Positions 33,528 to 42,424 of a stretch of DNA of 50,620 nucleotides are shown here, in pieces. Under the pieces are notes generated by a model. That model was not told the origin of the DNA, did not search any database, and worked only from the letters and a program-made list of their open reading frames with translations. A program made the position numbers and the translations under genes. This DNA comes from an uncultured bacterium. GTDB lineage: Bacteria; Gemmatimonadota; Gemmatimonadetes; Longimicrobiales; RSA9. Position 1 is the first letter of the stretch. Each line of letters begins with the position of its first letter. The DNA lies in NCBI GenBank assembly GCA_937889645.1, contig CALBZE010000013.1, positions 1 through 50,620 of the forward strand, read 5' to 3'.

Positions 33528-34418
33528 TCAGGAACGGCCGGCGCGCCCGATCCCCCAATGCAGCTTCCTGCGCAGCGTCGAGAAGAAGCTCTGCCCCGGA
33601 AGCCGGACCAGCGGCACCTCGGCCGCGCCCTTCCGCACGACGATCCGGTCGCCCCGCCGCAGCGTCGCGCCCTCCTGCCCGTCGATCGTCAGGATGATCT
33701 CTTCGCTCGGCGTGAGCACCTCTACCGCGATCTCCGTCGACGCGGGGACGACGAGCGGTCGGACGGCCAGCGTGTGGGGGCAGATCGGCGTCGCGAGGAT
33801 GCAGTCGACCGACGGCTCTACGATCGGGCCGCCGGCGGACAGCGAGTACGCCGTCGAGCCCGTCGGCGTGGAGACGATGATCCCGTCGGCGCTGTACGAG
33901 CCGATCGGCTCCCGGTCCTCGCCCACGTACACCGCCAGGCGGACGACCCGTGCGAAGCCGCCCTTGTGCAGCACCGCGTCGTTCAGCGCGATGTAAGCGG
34001 GGCCCACGGCCTCACCGTCGTGGACGACGCGCGCCTCGAGCGTGAAGCGACGGTCCAGCCAGCACTCGCCGGCCAGGACCCGCTCGAGCGCCGTGGGCAG
34101 CTCCTCGGGCGCGACCGACGTCAGGAATCCGAGGTAGCCGAGATTCACGCCCAGGACGGGCGTATGGTGGGGGGCGACGAGGCGCGCCCCGCGCAGCAGC
34201 GTGCCATCGCCGCCCAGGGTGACGAGGAGGTCCACCTCACCGGCGCGGAACTCGCCGGCCTCCGACGCCAGCGCGCGGATCGGCTCCTCCGCGAACACCT
34301 CGAGGCCATGCGCCGAGGCCACGTCGAGGAGCGTCCGGAGCGCGGCCGGCAGGCCATCGTACTCCGCATGGCCGACGACGCCGATGCGCCGGATGCGCCG
34401 GCCGTCGTCGAACATCAC
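33528..34418 (-). CDS. nadK: NAD kinase
   Basis: NadK phosphorylates NAD to NADP with ATP. The 296-residue protein shows the GGDGT motif (LLVTLGGDGTLLRGARL), LGVNLGYLGFLT, the NDAVLHKG motif and SADGIIVSTPTGSTAYSLSAGGPIVEP, as in all NAD kinases. The start is GTG at 34418 overlapping the dxs stop (GTGA); an adjacent ATG at 34415 is equally possible. It lies in a dxs-nadK-recN order seen in many bacteria. Confidence 0.96.
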   Translation of the reverse strand: MMFDDGRRIRRIGVVGHAEYDGLPAALRTLLDVASAHGLEVFAEEPIRALASEAGEFRAGEVDLLVTLGGDGTLLRGARLVAPHHTPVLGVNLGYLGFLTSVAPEELPTALERVLAGECWLDRRFTLEARVVHDGEAVGPAYIALNDAVLHKGGFARVVRLAVYVGEDREPIGSYSADGIIVSTPTGSTAYSLSAGGPIVEPSVDCILATPICPHTLAVRPLVVPASTEIAVEVLTPSEEIILTIDGQEGATLRRGDRIVVRKGAAEVPLVRLPGQSFFSTLRRKLHWGIGRAGRS

Positions 34419-36316
34419 GCCGTCTCGCGCACCGCCGAGAGCTCGGCGCGTTCGGCGAGCGCCAGCCCTCGCGCGGCGATCCCCTCCGCGGTCAATCCGA
34501 CCTCCTCCAGCTGCTGCTTGCGCGTGGCGTGCTCGATGAAGCGGTCGGGCACGCCCATCGTGTCCACCCGCGGCGCGGGCTCGTCACCGGCCATCTCCTC
34601 GAGGAGCCGGGCGATGTACGCGCCGAAGCCGTTCACGATCGTCCCTTCCTCGACCGTGAGCACGGCCGCGTGCCGCTCCGCGACCCACGACAGCGTCGCC
34701 TCGTCGACCGGCTTGAGGAACCGGCAGTTGACTACGGTCGCGTCGATCCCCTGCGCCGCCAGAATGCGCGCCGCATCCAGCGCAGGCTGCACCATGGTCC
34801 CTACCGCCAGGATCGCGAGGCCGCTCCCCCGCCGCAGCACCTCCCACGTCCCGAACTCGATCGGCGGGATCTCGTCGATCGGCGGAACCGCCGCAGGCAC
34901 GTTGTCGCGCGGGTAGCGCAGCGAGAACGGACCCTTGTCCTGCTCGACACCCAGGCGGAGCAGCGCGAGCATCTCCACGCCATCCTTCGGGGCGGTGACG
35001 ATCATCTCCGGCACCGCGAGCAGGTACGCGATGTCGTAGAGCCCCATGTGCGTCGGGCCGTCGTTCCCGACCAGCCCGGCCCGGTCCATGGCGAACACCA
35101 CGGGCAGGTGCTGCAGCGCGACGTCGTGGATGATCGAGTCGTACGCCCGCTGGAGGAACGTCGAGTAGATCGCGACGACGGGACGCACACCCTCCGTCGC
35201 GAGCCCCGCCGCAAACGTCACCGCATGCCCCTCAGCGATCCCGACGTCGAAGAATCGCTCGGGGAATTTCTCGCCGAAGCCGGTCGTCCCCGTCCCGCTC
35301 GGCATCGCGGCCGTGATCACGACCATCTCCGGGTGCCGCGCGCCGAGCTCGATCAGCCCCTGGCCGAACACCTTCGTGTACGCCGGCAGTTCGGCCTTCT
35401 CGGTCATCTGGCCGCTGAGCTTGTCGAACGGTGACGCGCCGTGCCACAGCACCGGGTTCTGCTCGGCGAGCGGGAAGCCCTTCCCCTTCTTGGTCACGAC
35501 GTGCACGAGCCGCGGCCCCGTCATCGACTTCACGCTCGTCAGCGTCGCGATGAGCGCGTCCAGGTCGTGGCCATCGATCGGGCCGAAGTAGCGGAAGCCG
35601 AGCTCCTCGAAGAGCGTTCCCGGCACCAGCAGGTTCTTCAGGCTCTCCTCGACCTTGATCACCATCTCTTCCACCGCGGGCGCACGCTGCAGCAGCCCCT
35701 TCAGCTCGTTGCGCACGCGGTTGTAGAGCGGGTTCGTCGTGATCCGCGTCAGGTAGCGGTGGACCGCTCCGACGTTCCGCGAGATCGACATCTCGTTGTC
35801 GTTCAGGACCACGATCAGGTCCCGGTCCGTGGGGCCCGCGTTGTTCATCGCCTCGAAGGCGAGCCCGCACGTCATTGCGCCGTCCCCGATCACGGCGACG
35901 ACCTCGTAGTCCTCGCCCTTCAGGTCGCGCGCGGTCGCGATCCCGAGCGCGGCGGAGATCGACGTCGCAGCGTGGCCGGCGCCGAAGACGTCGTACTCGG
36001 ACTCGTCACGCTTCAGGAAGCCCGAGATCCCGCCCTTCTGCTTGATCGTCGGGAACCGGTCGTTGCGACCGGTGATGATCTTGTGCGGGTACGCCTGGTG
36101 CCCGACATCCCAGATCAGCTTGTCGCGCGGTGTGTCGAAGACGTAGTGCAGCGCCAGCGTCAGCTCGACGACGCCGAGCCCCGGCGCGAAGTGGCCGCCG
36201 ACCCGGCTGACCACGTCGATCATCCGCTCGCGCACCTCCTGGGCGAGCTGGGGCAGCTCGGACCGCGACAGCTCCCGCAGGTCCGCGGGCGAGTGGATTC
36301 GATCGAGTAGCGACAC
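34415..36316 (-). CDS. dxs: 1-deoxy-D-xylulose-5-phosphate synthase
   Basis: Dxs condenses pyruvate and glyceraldehyde-3-phosphate, the first step of the MEP isoprenoid pathway. The 633-residue protein has GGHFAPGLGVVELTLALHYVFDTPRDKLIWDVGHQAYPHKI, the TPP motif VIGDGAMTCGLAFEAMNNAG...LNDNEMSIS, RFFDVGIAEGHAVTFAAGLA (catalytic Glu), YSTFLQRAYDSIIHDVALQ and DRAGLVGNDGPTHMG. The start is GTG at 36316 with a strong GGAGGAG upstream. It lies 10 nt after the DUF212 gene and overlaps nadK by 4 nt. Confidence 0.97.
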   Translation of the reverse strand: MSLLDRIHSPADLRELSRSELPQLAQEVRERMIDVVSRVGGHFAPGLGVVELTLALHYVFDTPRDKLIWDVGHQAYPHKIITGRNDRFPTIKQKGGISGFLKRDESEYDVFGAGHAATSISAALGIATARDLKGEDYEVVAVIGDGAMTCGLAFEAMNNAGPTDRDLIVVLNDNEMSISRNVGAVHRYLTRITTNPLYNRVRNELKGLLQRAPAVEEMVIKVEESLKNLLVPGTLFEELGFRYFGPIDGHDLDALIATLTSVKSMTGPRLVHVVTKKGKGFPLAEQNPVLWHGASPFDKLSGQMTEKAELPAYTKVFGQGLIELGARHPEMVVITAAMPSGTGTTGFGEKFPERFFDVGIAEGHAVTFAAGLATEGVRPVVAIYSTFLQRAYDSIIHDVALQHLPVVFAMDRAGLVGNDGPTHMGLYDIAYLLAVPEMIVTAPKDGVEMLALLRLGVEQDKGPFSLRYPRDNVPAAVPPIDEIPPIEFGTWEVLRRGSGLAILAVGTMVQPALDAARILAAQGIDATVVNCRFLKPVDEATLSWVAERHAAVLTVEEGTIVNGFGAYIARLLEEMAGDEPAPRVDTMGVPDRFIEHATRKQQLEEVGLTAEGIAARGLALAERAELSAVRETA

Positions 36317-36326
36317 CTCTCCTCCT

Positions 36327-36776
36327 TTACCCGTAGAGCACCAGCGCCAGGGCGACGCCGTACGCCGTCCCGGCCATCACCTCCAGCGGCGTGTGGCCGA
36401 GCAGCTCGATCAGCCGCTCGCCCCCGATCACGTGGTGCGCCTTGAGGTCGTCGATCATGCGGTTGAGGACCCGCGCCTGCCGCCCCGCGGCCTGCCGGAT
36501 CCCCGCGGCATCGTACATTACGATCAGCGAGAAAAACGCCGCAACGCCGAAGATCGGCGAATCGAACCCTTCCTGCAAGCCCACGGTCGTCGCCAGCGCC
36601 GCCACGGAGGCGGCGTGGCTGGACGGCATCCCGCCCGTGCCCGTCAGCCGCCGGAAGTCGACGCGTCGCCGTACGATCAACGTGAGCGCGAACTTCATGA
36701 TCTGTACGGTGACCAGCGCGAGCACCGCCAGGACGAGGGGCGGGTTCAACGCGATCAGTGCATCGAGCCGGCTCAC
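36327..36776 (-). CDS. Divergent PAP2-family (DUF212/YuiD-like) membrane protein
   Basis: A 149-residue membrane protein. ALIALNPPLVLAVLALVTVQIMKFAL, GVAAFFSLIVMYDAAGIRQAAG and LEVMAGTAYGVALALVLYG are membrane segments. GTGGMPSSHAASVAALATTVG carries the SSHA residues of acid-phosphatase/vanadium-haloperoxidase-like proteins, and LLGHTPLEVMAG the second conserved His. DUF212 proteins are proposed lipid-phosphate phosphatases; between dxs and ispA, a polyprenyl-phosphate substrate is plausible (inference). The start is GTG, overlapping the ispA stop by 4 nt. Confidence 0.9.
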   Translation of the reverse strand: MSRLDALIALNPPLVLAVLALVTVQIMKFALTLIVRRRVDFRRLTGTGGMPSSHAASVAALATTVGLQEGFDSPIFGVAAFFSLIVMYDAAGIRQAAGRQARVLNRMIDDLKAHHVIGGERLIELLGHTPLEVMAGTAYGVALALVLYG

Positions 36777-37702
36777 CGGTCCCTCTCCACCGCGTATCGG
36801 GCCAGCGCCTCCAGCGCGGGCGAGTCGACTCCGACGTCGTGCAGCGCGGCGATCGCGGCATCCGCTTCCTCCCGCGCCCGCCTCCGCGCGCCGTCCACGC
36901 CGAGGAGCGATGGGTATGTGGCCTTCGCGAGCGCCTGGTCTCGCCCCGCCGTCTTCCCGAGTGCCTCGGTGCTGCCCACCACGTCGAGCACATCGTCAGC
37001 GATCTGGAACGCCAGGCCGAGCCTGCGCCCGTAGGCGCCCAGCCCCTCGACGACCTCTTCCGGCGCCCCCGCGGCGATCCCGCCGATGCGCGGCGCCGCC
37101 GCCAGCAGCGCGCCCGTCTTCCTGGCGTGGATCCCTTCCATCTCCTTCAAGTCGACGGCGCGTCCCTCGGCGGCCAGATCCAGGAGCTGGCCGCCCACCA
37201 TGCCACCACCCCCTGCGGCCGTGCAAAGCTCGCGCACCAACCGCATGCGGACGTCGGGTCCCAATCCGAGGCCCTCGCCGGCGTGCGCAGCGGCCCGCGC
37301 GGCCAGCGGGATGAACGCCGCGCCCGCGACCACCCCCGCCTCCACGCCGAACACGCGATGCGTGGTCGGCCGGCCGCGACGCAGGTCGTCGTCGTCCATG
37401 CACGGCAGATCGTCGTGGACCAGCGAGTACGTGTGGATCAGCTCGATCGCGCAGGCCAGGTCGTAGGCGGCGTCCGGCACGGGGTCCGTTCCGCCCCGGA
37501 CCGCCGCGTACGCGGCCACGCACAGGATCGGACGCAGCCGCTTTCCGCCGGCGTCCAGAGCGTAGCGGATCGGGTCCCGCACCTCCGACGACCCATCGCC
37601 GAGAAGCTCGTCCAGGAGCCGGACGCGCGCCGTCTCAATGCGCGCCCGCTCGCTTTCCAGGTACTCTGCCAGGGTAAACGCAGTCGCCACGCCAACCCTC
37701 AC
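36773..37702 (-). CDS. ispA: Short-chain (2E,6E)-polyprenyl diphosphate synthase, IspA type
   Basis: This prenyltransferase builds farnesyl or geranylgeranyl diphosphate from IPP and DMAPP. The 309-residue protein has GGKRLRPILCVAAYAAV, the first Asp-rich motif LVHDDLPCMDDDDLRRGRPTTH, GGQLLDLAAEG, KTGALLAAAPRIGGIAAG and the second Asp-rich motif FQIADDVLDVVGSTEALGK. Two residues between the Asp pairs of the first motif (DDLPCMD) match bacterial FPP synthases. The start is GTG overlapping the xseB stop by 4 nt. Confidence 0.95.
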   Translation of the reverse strand: MRVGVATAFTLAEYLESERARIETARVRLLDELLGDGSSEVRDPIRYALDAGGKRLRPILCVAAYAAVRGGTDPVPDAAYDLACAIELIHTYSLVHDDLPCMDDDDLRRGRPTTHRVFGVEAGVVAGAAFIPLAARAAAHAGEGLGLGPDVRMRLVRELCTAAGGGGMVGGQLLDLAAEGRAVDLKEMEGIHARKTGALLAAAPRIGGIAAGAPEEVVEGLGAYGRRLGLAFQIADDVLDVVGSTEALGKTAGRDQALAKATYPSLLGVDGARRRAREEADAAIAALHDVGVDSPALEALARYAVERDR

Positions 37703-37956
37703 GCCTCGTCCCCGTCCTCCGTGCCCATCGCGTCGGCCGACCCGGCGACCGCCTCGATCCCGTCGTCGAGCAGGTGCTCGATCCGCAGCTCCGCCGTCCG
37801 GATCAGCGCCTGCGCCTCCCGCAGGTGGCCGATCCCCTCTTCGAAGAGCGCGAGCGCCTCGTCCAGCTCGAGGTCCTCCCGCTCCAGCGCGGAGACGATC
37901 GTCTCCAGCCGCGCGAGCCGCGCCTCCAGCCCGATCGCCTTGCCGCCCTCACTCAT
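37699..37956 (-). CDS. xseB: Exodeoxyribonuclease VII small subunit
   Basis: An 85-residue helical protein with the XseB pattern LEARLARLETIVSALEREDLELDEALALFEEGIGHLREAQALIRTAELRIEHLL. The acidic tail is longer than usual. It partners XseA to digest single-stranded DNA. The ATG at 37956 has GGAGGGG upstream and overlaps the xseA stop by 8 nt, supporting coupled expression. Confidence 0.93.
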   Translation of the reverse strand: MSEGGKAIGLEARLARLETIVSALEREDLELDEALALFEEGIGHLREAQALIRTAELRIEHLLDDGIEAVAGSADAMGTEDGDEA

Positions 37957-39208
37957 CACGCCCCTCCGCATCCTGATCCGTATCGACGCCTTCGACCCGG
38001 CACGCTATGCTCCCGTCCACGACCCGGAGCCGGAACCGGTCGCCGACGCCGAAATCCGCCGTCCGTCTCAACACCCGCCCGTCCGTCCCGAGCGGCACCG
38101 CGTACCCCCGCCGCAGCGACGCCAACGGCGAGAGCGCCTCCAACTTCCCTGCCGCCTGCCGCATCCGCTCGCCTTTCCTCCGCACGACATCGCGTATGGC
38201 CCGCTCGAGCCCCGTGCGCTGCAGCATGACCTCGCCCCTGCGCTCCGCGAGCAGTTGCCGTATCGCGGCCGGCATCCGCAGGCCCAGGTCGTCAAGGTAC
38301 CTGACCAGCACCGCACGGTCAGGAACCGCCGTCTCCGCCGCGACCGACGGCGTTGGCGCCCGAAAATCCGCCACCAAATCCGCGATCGTCACGTCGATCT
38401 CGTGGCCAACCCCGGCGATCACCGGGATCGGGCACGCCGCGATCGCCCGCGCGACCGGCTCCTCGTTGAACGCCCACAGATCCTCGACCGAGCCGCCGCC
38501 CCGGGCGACGATCAGCACGTCCGCCTCCCCGCTCAGCGCCACGCGCTCGATCGCGCGCGCGACGTCCTCCGCCGCGCCATCGCCCTGGACTTTGGCCGGC
38601 GAGACCAGCACCCGCGTCCACGGCGCCCGCCGTTCGATCACGTGGAGGATGTCCTGGAGCGCGGCGCCGACGGGGGACGTGACGACGGCGACAGTCGTGG
38701 GGAAGCGTGGCAGGGCGCGCTTCCGCTCGGGCGCGAGCAGACCCTCCGCCTCGAGCTTCGCACGTAATCTCTCGAACGCCAGCCGCCACAGCCCGCCGGC
38801 GCCCTCGGCCTCCAGCTCGCGCACGACGAGCTGGTAGTCGCCCCGTCGCTCGTACACCGTGAGCGTGCCGAGCACCCGGACCTCCATCCCTTCGTCCGGG
38901 TCCGTCGGGAGCCGCTGAGCGTCCGATCGGAACATCACGCAGCGGAGCTGCGCCGTCGCATCGCGGAGGGTGAAGTAGCAGTGTCCCGACGTGTGCCGCT
39001 TCCACCCGCTCACCTCGCCCGCCACCCACAACGGCGGAAACGCGCCCTCCAGGACTTCCCGGACGAGCGCGTTCACCGCCGAAACCGTGTATGCTTGTCC
39101 CGCGCCGGCCCCCGGCGCGGCGGTCGTCACGCCGCCGCGGCCGGCCAGGCCGCCCGTCGGCGCACGGGCGAAGGCGCCCGCACCCGGGAACAGGTCCGGC
39201 TCCCTCAC
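37949..39208 (-). CDS. xseA: Exodeoxyribonuclease VII large subunit
   Basis: A 419-residue catalytic subunit. The N-terminal OB fold is YTVSAVNALVREVLEGAFPPLWVAGEVSGWKRHTSGHCYFTLRD. The nuclease core has VAVVTSPVGAALQDILHVIERRAP, LIVARGGGSVEDLWAFNEEPVARAI, PVIAGVGHEIDVTIADLVADFRAPTPSVAAE. A coiled-coil region and LRRGYAVPLGTDGRVLR follow. The first 38 residues are a Gly/Ala-rich extension before the conserved start. The GTG at 39208 overlaps the folD stop (GTGA). Confidence 0.95.
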   Translation of the reverse strand: MREPDLFPGAGAFARAPTGGLAGRGGVTTAAPGAGAGQAYTVSAVNALVREVLEGAFPPLWVAGEVSGWKRHTSGHCYFTLRDATAQLRCVMFRSDAQRLPTDPDEGMEVRVLGTLTVYERRGDYQLVVRELEAEGAGGLWRLAFERLRAKLEAEGLLAPERKRALPRFPTTVAVVTSPVGAALQDILHVIERRAPWTRVLVSPAKVQGDGAAEDVARAIERVALSGEADVLIVARGGGSVEDLWAFNEEPVARAIAACPIPVIAGVGHEIDVTIADLVADFRAPTPSVAAETAVPDRAVLVRYLDDLGLRMPAAIRQLLAERRGEVMLQRTGLERAIRDVVRRKGERMRQAAGKLEALSPLASLRRGYAVPLGTDGRVLRRTADFGVGDRFRLRVVDGSIACRVEGVDTDQDAEGRDE

Positions 39209-40104
39209 CCGACGGACACCGTCTGCGCCAGCCGGCGCGCCGCCTCCAGAGTGTTCTTGAGGAGCATCGTCCGCGTCATCGGCCCGACACCGCCAGGGAC
39301 CGGCGAGATCGCCTCGACCCGTTCCGCCACCTCATCGTACGCCACGTCGCCGACAAGCTTGTAGCCGCGCTCCGTGTCCGGCGCGTCCACGCGGTTCACG
39401 CCGACGTCGATCACGACCGCGCCGGGCTTGACCATGTCCGCCCGGATCAGCTCCGGCACGCCGACCGCGGCGACCAGGATGTCCGCCTCCCGCGTGACCG
39501 AGCCCAGGTCCGGCGTCCGGCTGTGCGCCACCGTCACCGTCGCGTCCCCGCCGCGCCCCCGCCGCAGAAGGAGCAGCGCCAGCGGCTTGCCGACGATGTT
39601 CGACCGGCCGACCACCACCACGCGCTTCCCCGCAGGGTCGTAGCCGCTCCGCAGCAGCATCTCGACCACCCCGGCCGGCGTGCACGGCGCGAGGACCTCC
39701 GGATCGCCGATCGCGAGGCGACCCACGTTGATCGGATGGAAGCCGTCCACGTCCTTGCGCGGATCGATCGCGCGGATCACCCGGTCCTCGTCGAGCCCCT
39801 TCGGGAGCGGGAGCTGCACCAGGATCCCGTGGATCGTCGGGTCCGCGTTCAACCCCTCGACCACGCCCAGCAGTTCCTCCTCCGGCGTGTCCGCCGGGAG
39901 CGTGATCTGCCGCGAATGGAAGCCGACGCGCTCCGCATCACGGTTCTTCATCCGGACGTAGACCTCGCTCGCCGGATCGTTGCCGACGAGCACCGTCGCC
40001 AGCCCCGGTGGGTAGCCGTGAGTCTCCCGGAACGCCGCCGCCTGCTCTACCACCTCCGAACGGATCGCCTCCGCGATCGCGTTGCCGTCGATGATCTTCG
40101 CCAT
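39205..40104 (-). CDS. folD: Bifunctional methylenetetrahydrofolate dehydrogenase/cyclohydrolase
   Basis: FolD interconverts 5,10-methylene-, methenyl- and 10-formyl-THF. The 299-residue protein has LATVLVGNDPASEVYVRMKNRDAERVG (catalytic-site Tyr and Lys), GILVQLPLPKGLDEDRVIRAIDPRKDVDGFHPINVG, APCTPAGVVEML, VVVVGRSNIVGKPLALLLL (NADP site) and VGGVGPMTRTMLLKNT as PGGVGPMTR. The ATG at 40104 has GGGGAG upstream. It lies 10 nt after rny. Confidence 0.97.
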   Translation of the reverse strand: MAKIIDGNAIAEAIRSEVVEQAAAFRETHGYPPGLATVLVGNDPASEVYVRMKNRDAERVGFHSRQITLPADTPEEELLGVVEGLNADPTIHGILVQLPLPKGLDEDRVIRAIDPRKDVDGFHPINVGRLAIGDPEVLAPCTPAGVVEMLLRSGYDPAGKRVVVVGRSNIVGKPLALLLLRRGRGGDATVTVAHSRTPDLGSVTREADILVAAVGVPELIRADMVKPGAVVIDVGVNRVDAPDTERGYKLVGDVAYDEVAERVEAISPVPGGVGPMTRTMLLKNTLEAARRLAQTVSVG

Positions 40105-40114
40105 GTTCTCCCCG

Positions 40115-41680
40115 TCACCGTGCGAAATCCACTGCCCGCGTCTCCCGGATCACGACCACCTTGATCTGCCCGGGGTACTGCAACTCCTCCTCGAGACGAC
40201 GAGCGATCTGCTCGCTCATGTCGACCATCCGCTCGTCGTCGACGCGCTCCGGGTCGACCATCACCCGGATCTCGCGGCCCGCCTGGATCGCGAAGCAGCG
40301 CTCGACGCCCTCGAAACTCTGCGCGATCTCCTCCAGCTTCTCCAGCCGCTTGACGTACGTCTCGAGCATCTCGCGACGGGCGCCGGGGCGCGACCCGCTG
40401 ATCGCGTCCGCCGCCGTGACCAGGAACGTCTCCGGGTAACGGTGAGGCTCCTCGTCGTGGTGCGCCTTGATCGCGTTGAGCACCGGATCGGGCTCGTTGT
40501 ACTTCTTGCAGAGGTTCCAGCCCAGCTCGACGTGCGTCCCTTCGTGCTCGTGCGTGAGCCCCTTCCCGATGTCGTGGAGCAGCCCCATCCGTTTGGCGAG
40601 CTGCACGTCCAGCCCCATCTCCGCCGCCATGAGTCCCGCGAGGATCGCGACCTCCTTGGCGTGCTGGAGCTGGTTCTGGCCGTACGACGTGCGGAACTTC
40701 AGCCGACCGAGCACCTTCACCAGCTCGGGGTGCAGGTTGTGGATCCCCAGCTCGTACAGCACCTCTTCCGCCGCCTGGATGATCGACTCCTCGACCTCCT
40801 TGCGGCTCTTCTCCACGACCTCCTCGATACGGCCGGGGTGGATACGCCCGTCCGCGACGAGCTTCTCCAGGCTCAGGCGCGCCGTCTCGCGCCGGATCGG
40901 GTCGAAGCCCGAAAGGATGACCGCCTCGGGCGTGTCGTCGATGATGACGTCGATCCCGGTCGCCTGCTCGAACGCCCGGATGTTGCGCCCCTCGCGGCCG
41001 ATGATCCGCCCCTTCATCTCGTCCGACGGGAGGCTGACGACCGAGACCGTCGTCTCCGCGGTCTGCTCCGCCGCCATCCGCTGGATCGCCAGCGCGATGA
41101 TGTTCTTCGCCTCCCGCTCCGCGTCCCGCTTGGCCGCCTCCTTGATCTCCCGGACCATGTTCGCGGCTTCCGCCCGCGCCCGGTCCTCGATCTCCTGCAT
41201 GAGCTGCCGCTTGGCTTCCTCGGCGCTCATCCCGGCCAGCCCCTCGAGCCGCACCCGCGCCTCCTGCGTGAGGCGCTCGTACTCGGCCGCCTTCTGCTCG
41301 ACGGCCGTCAGCCGCGCGTCCAGCTCGCGGTCCCGCTCGTCCAGCAATGCTTCCTTCTGGTCGAGCAGGTCGAACTTCCGATCCAGCGAGTCGCGCCGCT
41401 CGTCCAGCCGCCGCTCCAGCTCCTGGATCTCCTCGCGCCGCCGCGCCTCCTCGCGCTCCCACGCTTCCTTGGCCTGATACGCGGCCTCGCGGCCGGCCAG
41501 CTCGGCGGCCTTCCGAACCCGGTCGGCGTCCGCTTCCGCGGCGGCGACGATCCGCTTCGCCTCCTCCTCGGCCGTCGCCCTGGCCCGCTTCAAGCGTAGC
41601 CTCTCGACCGACCAGCCGAGGATGAAGCCGATGGTGGCGAACACGAGGGCGGCCGCACCCAGCGTGTACATCGTGTTCAT
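40115..41680 (-). CDS. rny: Ribonuclease Y
   Basis: RNase Y is a membrane-anchored endoribonuclease that starts mRNA decay. The 521-residue protein has an N-terminal membrane helix (TLGAAALVFATIGFILGWSV), a long Glu/Arg-rich coiled coil (about 25-205), a KH domain (MKGRIIGREGRNIRAFEQATGIDVIIDDTPEAV), and an HD domain (HAKEVAILAGLMAAEMG, LLHDIGKGLTHEHEGTHVELG, IKAHHDEEPH). The ATG at 41680 has GGAGAGA upstream. It follows zapA after a 118-bp gap with a possible structured RNA. Confidence 0.97.
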   Translation of the reverse strand: MNTMYTLGAAALVFATIGFILGWSVERLRLKRARATAEEEAKRIVAAAEADADRVRKAAELAGREAAYQAKEAWEREEARRREEIQELERRLDERRDSLDRKFDLLDQKEALLDERDRELDARLTAVEQKAAEYERLTQEARVRLEGLAGMSAEEAKRQLMQEIEDRARAEAANMVREIKEAAKRDAEREAKNIIALAIQRMAAEQTAETTVSVVSLPSDEMKGRIIGREGRNIRAFEQATGIDVIIDDTPEAVILSGFDPIRRETARLSLEKLVADGRIHPGRIEEVVEKSRKEVEESIIQAAEEVLYELGIHNLHPELVKVLGRLKFRTSYGQNQLQHAKEVAILAGLMAAEMGLDVQLAKRMGLLHDIGKGLTHEHEGTHVELGWNLCKKYNEPDPVLNAIKAHHDEEPHRYPETFLVTAADAISGSRPGARREMLETYVKRLEKLEEIAQSFEGVERCFAIQAGREIRVMVDPERVDDERMVDMSEQIARRLEEELQYPGQIKVVVIRETRAVDFAR

Positions 41681-41705
41681 GGTCTCTCCGGATAGGGCGC
41701 ACTCA

Positions 41706-41763
41706 CGCCCGGGGCAGGCTGCACTCCACGCGACCGAACGCGTAAGTGCCGATGCCGCAAGCG
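41706..41763 (-). ncRNA. Candidate structured RNA (6S-like rod?) in the zapA-rny gap
   Basis: The gap folds into an interrupted rod on the minus strand. CGC, GGCA, GCACT and CGCG on one side pair with CGCG, AGTGC, TGCC and GCG on the other, with short internal loops and a TTCGGT terminal loop. 6S RNA genes sit next to zapA in several bacteria, so a 6S-like RNA that may extend into the zapA 3' end is possible. It could equally be a leader structure of rny. No clear promoter was found. Confidence 0.3.
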
Positions 41764-41798
41764 GTATTGCTCCGATACAGCTTGGAAGTTAGGCAAGG

Positions 41799-42116
41799 CT
41801 AGGGGTTGGATGCAAGGTCGGATGCACCCAGGTGGGCGTCGATCCCCTCGGCGAGCTCCTGGGCCAGCGCCGATAGATCCCGACGCAGCGCTTCGGCCTC
41901 GGCACGCGCCTGGAAGAGCTGGTCCGCAAGCGAGAGCGCCGCGAGGATCGCGGCCTTGTGGACCTCGACCAGTCCGCTCTGGCGCTCGACCTGGGCGATC
42001 GTCTCGTCAACGTAACGCGCGCACTGCAGCGTGTAATCCGGCGTGGCGTCCGCCCGGATCGTGTACTCCTCGCCAGCGATCTCGACCGTGACGATCGTCT
42101 TGGCTCCACCGCTCAT
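41799..42116 (-). CDS. zapA: Cell division protein ZapA
   Basis: ZapA binds FtsZ and bundles its filaments at the division site. The 105-residue protein shows KTIVTVEIAGEEYTIRADATPDYTLQCARYVDETIAQVERQSG followed by KAAILAALSLADQLFQARAEAEALRRDLSALAQELAE, a long helix for tetramer formation. The ATG at 42116 overlaps the stop of the upstream coiled-coil gene by 4 nt. Confidence 0.93.
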   Translation of the reverse strand: MSGGAKTIVTVEIAGEEYTIRADATPDYTLQCARYVDETIAQVERQSGLVEVHKAAILAALSLADQLFQARAEAEALRRDLSALAQELAEGIDAHLGASDLASNP

Positions 42117-42424
42117 CTGTCCTCCTCGAGGAAGCGGAGCCGCTCGACGAGGCGCCGTACGCGCTCGCGTGCCTGGTCCAGCCTCTCCCTGAGGTCGCGG
42201 TTCTCGGCCTGGAGCGCCTCTATGCGGCGCGACATCTCCGCCGGGTCGATGGCGCCCGCCGCCACGTCCCGCAGCGTCGCCTCGAGCGTTTCGACACGCT
42301 GCTCCGCAGCACGGGCGCGGCGGCGCCAGCGGTCGTAGTCGTCGAGAAGGCGCCGGACGGACAGCTCCAGGCGATCCCACTCGGGTGGCCGTGCGTTCCG
42401 ACGTTCAACTTCGACGTTGGACAC
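42113..42424 (-). CDS. ZapB-like coiled-coil division protein
   Basis: A 103-residue protein that is nearly all coiled coil: LELSVRRLLDDYDRWRRRARAAEQRVETLEATLRDVAAG, then IEALQAENRDLRERLDQARERVRRLVERLRFLEE. Its place between pheT and zapA matches ZapB/YgfF-type coiled-coil genes in other bacteria; with so little sequence constraint, the identity rests on context. The start is GTG at 42424, overlapping the pheT 3' end by 20 nt, with a strong GGAGG 6 nt upstream. Confidence 0.8.
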   Translation of the reverse strand: MSNVEVERRNARPPEWDRLELSVRRLLDDYDRWRRRARAAEQRVETLEATLRDVAAGAIDPAEMSRRIEALQAENRDLRERLDQARERVRRLVERLRFLEEDR

